Shown in pieces: positions 5,947-10,526 of a stretch of DNA of 10,526 nt. This DNA is from COE1 sp964387365 (GTDB lineage Bacteria; Bacillota; Clostridia; Lachnospirales; Lachnospiraceae). The position numbers were made by a program, and so were the translations under genes. The notes under the pieces were generated by a model. That model had not been told where the DNA came from. It saw only the letters and a list, made by a program, of their open reading frames with translations, and did not search any database. Positions within the stretch are counted from its first letter, which is position 1. The number at the start of each line of letters is the position of its first letter. The DNA lies in the NCBI GenBank assembly GCA_964387365.1, contig CAYLWP010000087.1, positions 1 to 10,526 of the forward strand. Direction: 5' to 3'.

Positions 5947-5973
5947 ATATCGGCATAAAACCGCATAATATTA
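5947..5973 (-). promoter_or_regulatory. Sigma-D / sigma-28 (flagellar) promoter
   Basis: On the minus strand TAAT (5973-5970), 15 bases, then GCCGATAT (5954-5947). The known sigma-28/sigma-D consensus is TAAA, about 15 bases, GCCGATAA or GCCGATAT, so the -10 box is perfect in its Bacillus form and the -35 box matches 3 of 4. It implies a leader of about 110 bases before ATG 5827. Confidence 0.7.
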
Positions 5974-6048
5974 GGGCTTTTTTATATTTTTTTTTGTATT
6001 TTTTGCATTTTTTTATTTACTCTGTTATTTTTAGCTTTTTTCTGAATT

Positions 6049-6077
6049 TTGATGCATTTTGGGAAATATTGTATTAT
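6049..6077 (+). promoter_or_regulatory. Candidate sigma-A promoter of the diguanylate cyclase gene
   Basis: TTGATG (6049-6054), 17 bases, TATTAT (6072-6077), about 75 bases before the start codon. The region is very AT-rich, so chance matches are likely; it is the best-spaced candidate found. Confidence 0.4.
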
Positions 6078-6085
6078 AACAATAT

Positions 6086-6134
6086 ATATCTGTCTTAAAA
6101 TTTTTCAGGTTTTCCGGCAGATATCAAGTATCTG
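6086..6134 (+). promoter_or_regulatory. Mutually exclusive leader hairpins before the cyclase gene
   Basis: CAGATAT (6118-6124) can pair upstream with ATATCTG (6086-6092), or its first six bases with TATCTG (6129-6134), the latter as a tight 5-base-loop hairpin just before the ribosome site at 6140-6145. The two folds exclude each other. They could regulate translation, but the stems are short and no known riboswitch consensus is present. Confidence 0.3.
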
Positions 6135-6153
6135 ATACGAAAGGATAAAAAAT

Positions 6154-7745
6154 ATGGCTGCAAAAAACGAGGAGAATATTTCCCGCAAGACATTTTCTCC
6201 GGAAATCGAAGAATGTATCTGCGCTGTGCAGAATCATGTAAATCTTGTATATACGACTCAGAATCAGGACTTTATGCCCTATTGTGAGAAGCTGCTTGCA
6301 TTTGCGGTTGCAGAGCAGTCTGATTACCTTTTTTGCACTTTCGTATTATTATCTGATGATGTACTATGCCGCAGATAACAATTATATCAACACGATCAGC
6401 TGCACCCTGGAGGGAATTAAATATCAGCATTCTGTTCAGGACCATACACTCGTTGCGCGTTCCTACAATGTTCTTGGCATCTTTACAGAAGCCTCCGGCG
6501 ATGTGGGAAAAAGCATCGAATATCTGCTTAGCAGCGTCGATTACTGCAACCAATTTTGACAGGGCATTATACTATTACAACACTGTTGAAAAATATTTTC
6601 TGAAAAGCATTCCCGATGACAAAGTAAGACTGAACAGCACACTTGTCAACCTGTATTGCACCAAATGCCACTGTCTGTTATCCATAAATATGCTGGATGA
6701 GCTGGAGGTTTATACCCAAAAAATATTAGCCTTGCTCGAAGACGAAAGCACACATATTGACTCTGATTTTCTTACCGCCACCTATCTGGCTACCTACTAT
6801 CATTTCCATGATGATATGGAGAAAACTGAGCATTATCTTTCTGTTGCCAAGGAGAACTTTGCTGACACGAAAAAGTATATTATGTATCTGGATGAAGTTA
6901 AGGCTTATTTGGATTTATACCTTAAGCTTGGCCGCCTCGAGGAATTGATTGAACTTTTAGACTTTTATATTAAGAATTGCGAGCACGACAATGCACCGTT
7001 CCATATTGCGAGCTATTTTATTTCCGAGCGTATTAAATACGCCTTGCAGTTTAAGGATATGGATACCTATATGCTTTACACGCAGAAATTCCTTGATTTG
7101 TTTAAAAATGAACAGTCAAAGAATTCGGACATCGCTCTGCGTACCGAAAAGTCACACAAGGACTACAACCGAATCCAAAAATTACAAAGTGAGATGCAGC
7201 TTGAGAACAAGCAATTACTTGTGCAGTCCCAACATGACACACTGACTGCACTTCCAAACAGGTCTTATTTTAACAGCCATGCCGATGAGATGCTTGCACA
7301 GGCACATAAAAACCATGTCCCTTTTGGTGTGGAAATATTGGATATCGACCATTTCAAGCATATCAATGACAGCTATGGTCATATGACCGGTGATAAATAT
7401 CTGATTCACCTCGCTGAACAGCTGCATCGGATTGAGGAAGAATATCCTGACGTGTTTGCGGCACGTTACGGCGGTGATGAATTTGTCATTGTCTACTACA
7501 ATAAAACAGATGAAGAAATTAACGAAATCATGCAGTGCTTAAAGAACTATGCAGCAGCTATAAAGCTACCGGCTGCCGGTGTGCTTGGGCTGGATTATCT
7601 CACACTGTCGCAGGGCTGTTGCAATATCATTCCAAAATCAGCAGGAAGGCTTTGGGATTACATGTCCTCAGCCGATGTATCCCTCTATCAGGTGAAGGAT
7701 TCCGGTCGAAACAGCTTTTTACTGCGAAATACAATTAAGAATTAA
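6154..7745 (+). pseudogene. Diguanylate cyclase (TPR-like N-terminus + GGDEF), two frameshifts
   Basis: The frame starts at ATG 6154 (AAAGGA upstream), shifts at the T6 run 6329-6334, shifts again at the T4 run 6554-6557, and ends at TAA 7743-7745. Removing one T at each run gives a continuous 529-codon protein: helical TPR-like repeats (about 20-320), a coiled-coil linker, and a GGDEF domain (about 355-525). That domain has HDTLTALPNR, DIDHFKHINDSYGHMTGD (from about 396), an intact RYGGDEF (GGDEF at 439-443) and SLYQVKDSGRNSF, so it should make c-di-GMP from two GTP. The usual RxxD inhibitory site before GGDEF reads EYPD, so product inhibition may be absent. A gene caller would give a downstream fragment from 6366, whose first 60 or so codons are out of frame. 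The cause is either genuine decay or sequencing error in homopolymers. Confidence 0.85.
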
Positions 7746-7761
7746 TGTCATGGTAATGATT

Positions 7762-7805
7762 GAGATAGATATCTTTGTGTTCCGACAAGATATCTATCTC
7801 TTTTT
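7762..7805 (+). terminator. Strong intrinsic terminator of the diguanylate cyclase gene
   Basis: GAGATAGATATCTT (7762-7775) and AAGATATCTATCTC (7787-7800) form a perfect 14-bp stem with an 11-base loop, followed by TTTTT. It lies 16 bases after the stop. The convergent DUF4173 gene ends at 7822, but on that strand the stem is not followed by a T run, so it acts mainly for the plus strand. Confidence 0.85.
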
Positions 7806-7821
7806 GTGTCAGAAAGCAGCC

Positions 7822-9417
7822 TTATTCCACTTTATAGAGAAACTTCGCATATGCCCTGCTTGCATTCCAGCTTCTGATATGCATATCCTCTGTTTTTTCT
7901 GCAATTCTCAAATCATACCGATTGAGAATATCCGCTACTCTGCTATCCCATTTTTGAGCATAATCGGCAGTTTGCAGCTCATAAACCACCGGCGCCGCAT
8001 CCAGAGAAAGATTCGTCGTAAGATACCATGGGTCTATGTCCTTCTCCTGCTGTACAAACTGATTGATATTGTACTTTGCAATCCAGTAATCCGGATGCGC
8101 TGCCGAAAAAACAATAGAGCCAACCGCCACTGTCAGCAGCAAATAACGGAACAGTCCAAAGTTCTGATTGCGGATATATAGCAGAATCCCTGCAAGCACG
8201 AACGCAATCATAAGTAATGACCATAGCACAAACACCCTGAGGAATGTAAGCTGATAGCTGCTAATGTAAAGTATCATTCGGTAGGCACTTGAAGCTGTCA
8301 TAATATAGGTGCAGCCGGAAATCAGCGTAAGCATTCCCTTCAGCCACTTATTTTTCTTAAAGAAGCCAAGGCAGAAAAGGACAAGCCCTATATTAAACAG
8401 GCAGACAAACAACAGCTGGAAAAAGCCCTGTCTTGCATAACCGGCATAGGTATACCCCTCCGGCAGCGTCATTCTGCCAAGAAACAGTCCAAAAATCTGG
8501 ATGCCGCAGAACAGGCAATAAACAATCGCGAACATACTTAAAAAAGTAACGGCAATATAGGCGTCCCATTCTACTGCTACTGTTTTTGATGCCTTTTCAA
8601 TATATTGACGCTTCCCACTGTAAATAAGTAAACCGTACATGCCTAAAAAGCTACCGATTATCATACAAAGAACGCCCATAAAGTCTTCACTTTTCAGAAA
8701 TTCCGGCAGGCTCCAGGATGCAAACACATCCCATACATTGCATAACATTTCATAAAACAAAGGATCTGCGCTCCCAAGCTGAAGACAGATAAAAAACAAC
8801 ACAGGAATACTTAAGCATACGCCGATTCCACCATAGCGCAGTCTCTGATTCCGCGCTTTGCGCTCCGGCGTCTGCTCCATAGTTTTCTCCCTAAGCTTCC
8901 AAAACTGACCAAAATCTCCGAAGGGCTGAAACAGTTTAGACATACTTCCGCATACCAGATATGTCAGTGTTTTTATCCATACCCAAAGCTTCCAGCCGAT
9001 GCAGTCGTGAAAGCTTTCCAGTACCAGTACCCCGAAAAGAAATACAATCATAATGCGATTAAGAAAAATGAGTACACCGGAATCGGTGGTAGCATTAATG
9101 ATTCCAAGCAGCAGCATTGCCGTCATCAAAAAGCGTCTGTCTTTTGCGGCAGTAGCCCCAAACCTTTTGGAATAGGAGTAAAAAAAGTAAAGGGTTCCGC
9201 CTACGAAAAAAGGGTAGGTAATTCCCGACTTATTCTGATAAAGGCAAAACGTAAAAAACAATGCATACAAGAAGCAGCCGACCGACAACGACTTAAACCG
9301 CAGGGCACTTTCTCTTTGTTCCTCTGTCATCTGCTCTTTTTCTTCTACCTGTGCCTGAATTTTGGGCGCACTTTCACAAGCCTGCTGTATAGGCAGACAA
9401 TTTAACTGGTTATCCAT
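7822..9417 (-). CDS. DUF4173 (DUF4153-like) polytopic membrane protein
   Basis: A 531-residue integral membrane protein. The first 42 residues are polar and probably cytoplasmic; about eleven or twelve hydrophobic segments follow (roughly 43-60, 67-82, 97-112, 118-134, 145-160, 196-214, 247-266, 287-310, 331-352, 361-377, 394-414, 421-440), and the last 90 residues are soluble. The family signature is PEGYTYAGYARQGFFQLLFV (319-338), matching the DUF4173 pattern P-x-G-x-T-Y-A-x-Y-A-R-x-G-F-F. The biochemical role of this family is not known to me; members often lie beside small regulators of the YozG type, as here. GAGG is 4 bases before the ATG. It is the last gene of the DUF2975-HTH-DUF4173 operon, 53 bases after the HTH stop, with a small hairpin between. 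Confidence 0.87.
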   Translation of the reverse strand: MDNQLNCLPIQQACESAPKIQAQVEEKEQMTEEQRESALRFKSLSVGCFLYALFFTFCLYQNKSGITYPFFVGGTLYFFYSYSKRFGATAAKDRRFLMTAMLLLGIINATTDSGVLIFLNRIMIVFLFGVLVLESFHDCIGWKLWVWIKTLTYLVCGSMSKLFQPFGDFGQFWKLREKTMEQTPERKARNQRLRYGGIGVCLSIPVLFFICLQLGSADPLFYEMLCNVWDVFASWSLPEFLKSEDFMGVLCMIIGSFLGMYGLLIYSGKRQYIEKASKTVAVEWDAYIAVTFLSMFAIVYCLFCGIQIFGLFLGRMTLPEGYTYAGYARQGFFQLLFVCLFNIGLVLFCLGFFKKNKWLKGMLTLISGCTYIMTASSAYRMILYISSYQLTFLRVFVLWSLLMIAFVLAGILLYIRNQNFGLFRYLLLTVAVGSIVFSAAHPDYWIAKYNINQFVQQEKDIDPWYLTTNLSLDAAPVVYELQTADYAQKWDSRVADILNRYDLRIAEKTEDMHIRSWNASRAYAKFLYKVE

Positions 9418-9445
9418 TATTTATCCTCTTTTCTTCCTGATTTCT

Positions 9446-9462
9446 CCTGCCGATATGGCAGG
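9446..9462. other. Intercistronic hairpin between HTH and DUF4173 genes
   Basis: CCTGCC (9446-9451) and GGCAGG (9457-9462) form a GC-rich 6-bp stem with a 5-base GATAT loop. No T run follows on the minus strand, so it is probably not a terminator. It could set differential expression of DUF4173 relative to the upstream genes by pausing or by protecting an RNA end. Confidence 0.4.
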
Positions 9463-9470
9463 GCTATAGA

Positions 9471-9713
9471 TTAATTCTGTTCTTCGGCATCTGCATCGCC
9501 GTCCGCTTCGTCCTCTGTATACTCCAGAATATCTCCCGGTTGACATTCCAGCGCCTTGCAGATTGCATCCAGCGTAGACAATCGCACAGCCTTTGCCTTG
9601 TTATTCTTTAATATAGAAAGATTCGCAAGCGTAATGTCTACCTTACCTGCCAGCTCAGTAAGACCCATTTTCCGCTTTGCCATCATAACATCCAGATTGA
9701 TAATAATTGACAT
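9471..9713 (-). CDS. YozG-type XRE/Cro-CI HTH regulator
   Basis: An 80-residue DNA-binding protein. Residues 5-65 form a Cro/CI-type helix-turn-helix domain: INLDVMMAKRKMGLTELAGK, then DITLANLSILKNNKAKAVRLSTLDAICKALECQPGDILEY, which is close to Bacillus YozG-type (HTH_26) proteins. The last 14 residues are an acidic tail (EDEADGDADAEEQN). It lies 12 bases after the DUF2975 stop, with AGAGG overlapping that junction and 7 bases from the ATG, so translation is probably coupled. The DUF2975 plus YozG-like pairing is recurrent (yoaS-yozG in Bacillus subtilis). It probably regulates its own operon, perhaps with activity modulated by the membrane partner; the palindrome at 10267-10285 is a candidate target, not shown. 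Confidence 0.9.
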   Translation of the reverse strand: MSIIINLDVMMAKRKMGLTELAGKVDITLANLSILKNNKAKAVRLSTLDAICKALECQPGDILEYTEDEADGDADAEEQN

Positions 9714-9725
9714 ATTCGTTCCTCT

Positions 9726-10181
9726 CTAAATCGTAAAATCATTTTCCAGCTTATATTCTACGGCTCTGTCAAAAACAAACGCCAGCACCTTGCTGAATAA
9801 GCCTGCAATGATAAATACCAGAATCAGGGTCAGCATTGCTACGGTAAGATACAATAGAGTCCTGATCAGACAGACCGCAGCAATAATAAAGCTGTAAGTT
9901 CCCATTCTCTGCAGACTTACTACATTCTCCTTCACAAAACAGTCATCTGCAAGCACGGTACGAAACATCTTGCGCAGCTCTCCGACAATGAGAATTGCAA
10001 GTATACCAAGAATGAAATAGATAACTACCGCCTCCCGATACTGCTCCACAAACATCTCATAAGCAAAAAGCTCTCCTATCCACCTTACCGTCCACGGTAG
10101 CGACACCGTCACCACCATCCCCGCAAAGTACATAATATCGAGTAAATACTTCGTAATCCATACCACCGTTTCCTTTTTCAT
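9726..10181 (-). CDS. DUF2975 family membrane protein
   Basis: A 151-residue protein with four predicted membrane helices (about 9-28, 51-70, 96-115 and 117-136). Family-typical features are DDCFVKENVVSLQRMG (79-94) between helices 2 and 3, and the C-terminal AGLFSKVLAFVFDRAVEYKLENDFTI (126-151), where ENDFTI (usually ENDLTI) is the common DUF2975 ending. Function is unknown; these proteins occur next to YozG-type HTH regulators and are plausibly membrane sensors or anchors for them. A strong GGAGGAG site lies 3-9 bases before the ATG. It is the first gene of a three-gene operon. A promoter (10232-10260) and an operator-like palindrome are upstream. Confidence 0.9.
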   Translation of the reverse strand: MKKETVVWITKYLLDIMYFAGMVVTVSLPWTVRWIGELFAYEMFVEQYREAVVIYFILGILAILIVGELRKMFRTVLADDCFVKENVVSLQRMGTYSFIIAAVCLIRTLLYLTVAMLTLILVFIIAGLFSKVLAFVFDRAVEYKLENDFTI

Positions 10182-10231
10182 AGCTCCTCCTTCTTATCCT
10201 AATCGTTCTCTCCTTGCCATCTTATATGTAT

Positions 10232-10260
10232 ACCATAACACAGTATATATTGTTTTGCAA
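10232..10260 (-). promoter_or_regulatory. Sigma-A promoter of the DUF2975-HTH-DUF4173 operon
   Basis: On the minus strand TTGCAA (10260-10255), 17 bases, TATGGT (10237-10232), with TG-rich sequence before the -10 box. It would give a leader of about 45 bases. It stands 6 bases from the palindrome at 10267-10285. Confidence 0.5.
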
Positions 10261-10266
10261 GATGTT

Positions 10267-10285
10267 TTTATCGAAATTCGATAAA
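10267..10285. promoter_or_regulatory. 19-bp operator-like perfect palindrome
   Basis: TTTATCGAA-A-TTCGATAAA has two perfect 9-base arms around one base. It lies just upstream of the -35 box of the DUF2975 operon. There is no T run after it and it is too compact for a terminator, so a protein-binding site is the better reading. Confidence 0.6.
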
Positions 10286-10309
10286 TTTGTATCAAAACGC
10301 AATAAAAAA

Positions 10310-10355
10310 GGGGCTGTGAAAAAATGAGAAATCATTTTTTCACGCTCCTTTTTTT
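10310..10355. terminator. Bidirectional terminator, copy 2 of the repeated type
   Basis: GGGGC-T-GTGAAAAAATGA (10310-10327) and TCATTTTTTCAC-GCTCC (10332-10348) surround a GAAA tetraloop. Seven T follow on the plus strand and a six-A run precedes it, giving T6 on the minus strand. It is nearly identical to 1423-1468. It separates the transposase fragment from the DUF2975 operon and could also be the end of that insertion sequence. Confidence 0.7.
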
Positions 10356-10378
10356 CGTCATTTTATCCTGTAGCGCTC

Positions 10379-10402
10379 AAAAAAAGGGTATAAGCCCCCT
10401 TT
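10379..10402 (-). terminator. Weak terminator behind the transposase
   Basis: On the minus strand AAAGGG (10402-10397) pairs with CCCTTT (10388-10383) around an 8-base loop and is followed by an uninterrupted T run of seven in total. It lies 26 bases after the transposase stop. Confidence 0.45.
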
Positions 10403-10427
10403 CCCCATAAATCAGGATAGCTTTCTA

Positions 10428-10526
10428 TCAGGCAGCTTTTTGGAGACGCATTTTTTTATTATGATATTTATATAAGTTATGACCGATAGAAACCTGAAAA
10501 AGCTCTAATCTCACAGAATTAATACC
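10428..10526 (-). CDS. Transposase C-terminus, IS1182-like (partial)
   Basis: The gene runs off the right edge; only 32 codons and the TGA stop (10430-10428) are present. The visible end, VRLELFQVSIGHNLYKYHNKKM followed by a short basic tail, is typical of the C-terminal helix of IS1182-family (IS4/IS5-like DDE) transposases, where a G/S-H-N-L-Y-K-x-H-N-K pattern follows the catalytic glutamate. The DDE residues themselves are outside the window, so activity cannot be judged. This indicates an insertion sequence whose one end lies between about 10310 and 10427. Family assignment is from motif memory and is less sure than the transposase call. Confidence 0.7.
   Translation of the reverse strand, partial: GINSVRLELFQVSIGHNLYKYHNKKMRLQKAA

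Larger units (their letters stand above)
5828..6153. other. Divergent intergenic region with T-rich tract
   Basis: This 326-base spacer separates the minus-strand unknown gene from the plus-strand cyclase gene. It carries the flagellar-type promoter (5947-5973), a plus-strand promoter candidate (6049-6077) and alternative hairpins before the cyclase start (6086-6134). Between the promoters, bases 5977-6040 are strongly T-rich, with runs of up to nine T, and may be bent DNA or an UP-like element. No small gene or known riboswitch was recognised. Confidence 0.6.

Noticed and set aside
5974..6153. c-di-GMP (GEMM) riboswitch before the cyclase gene
   Set aside because: The conserved GEMM core and GNRA-tetraloop receptor pattern are not visible in this AT-rich leader.
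6329..6334. Programmed ribosomal frameshifting at the T6 run
   Set aside because: Two separate shifts would be needed, there is no stimulatory structure or known slippery heptamer arrangement, and the second run is only T4.
6366..6557. N-terminal 64 codons of the 459-codon frame ending at 7745
   Set aside because: Out of frame with the real TPR-like coding sequence, which lies in the other two frames until the second shift; the protein's genuine part starts at about 6558.
7750..8181. 143-codon plus-strand frame after the cyclase gene
   Set aside because: It starts before the terminator hairpin and runs opposite DUF4173, has no ribosome site, and its Cys/Ile-rich translation looks non-coding.
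9007..9405. 132-codon plus-strand frame opposite the DUF4173 gene
   Set aside because: Basic low-complexity translation with no recognisable motif; the minus-strand membrane protein explains the sequence.
10267..10285. SOS/LexA box
   Set aside because: The clostridial/bacillar LexA pattern GAAC-N4-GTTC is absent; the arms are TTTATCGAA and TTCGATAAA.

Overview
The window looks like chromosomal DNA of a spore-forming, probably flagellated low-GC Clostridium-type bacterium, most likely family Lachnospiraceae. The grounds are A/G-rich Shine-Dalgarno sites, a SpoVAE gene with a sigma-G-like promoter, a gene with a sigma-D/sigma-28-like (flagellar) promoter, a DUF5721 protein (as I recall, largely a Lachnospiraceae family), a YozG-type HTH plus DUF2975 pair, and many long-stem terminators. 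The genus cannot be named from this sequence alone.

Layout. Plus strand, 1-1297: the 3' end of argG, then a DUF1294 membrane protein and an orphan LytTR response regulator. 1298-1916 has no gene and is packed with inverted repeats: a 17-bp perfect hairpin, a terminator whose near-copy lies at the far end of the window, and a roughly 400-480 bp imperfect palindrome that looks like a non-autonomous (MITE-like) or structured repeat. Next come a DegV lipid-binding protein (minus) and a divergent DUF5721 gene (plus), separated by a cluster of palindromic TATGTT half-sites. An orphan spoVAE runs convergent to DUF5721, with only 5 bp between the stops.

A minus-strand operon (4836-5078, ridA, shikimate-kinase-like gene) runs from a TTGACA promoter to a terminator. 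The next minus gene, of unknown function (5276-5827), has an almost perfect flagellar-type promoter. Divergent from it is a diguanylate cyclase gene (TPR-like N-terminus, intact GGDEF domain) broken by two +1 frameshifts, both in T runs. It ends at a strong 14-bp-stem terminator.

The right part is one minus-strand operon: DUF2975 membrane protein, YozG-type HTH regulator, DUF4173 polytopic membrane protein. Its promoter has a perfect 19-bp operator-like palindrome just upstream. The window ends in the C-terminal 32 residues of an IS1182-like transposase, separated from the operon by the second copy of the terminator/IS-end-like repeat.

No complete new defence or biosynthetic system is visible. 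The most unusual items are the long palindromic element at 1423-1903, the shikimate-kinase homologue lacking signature residues, and the sigma-D-like promoter on an unrecognised gene beside a broken diguanylate cyclase.
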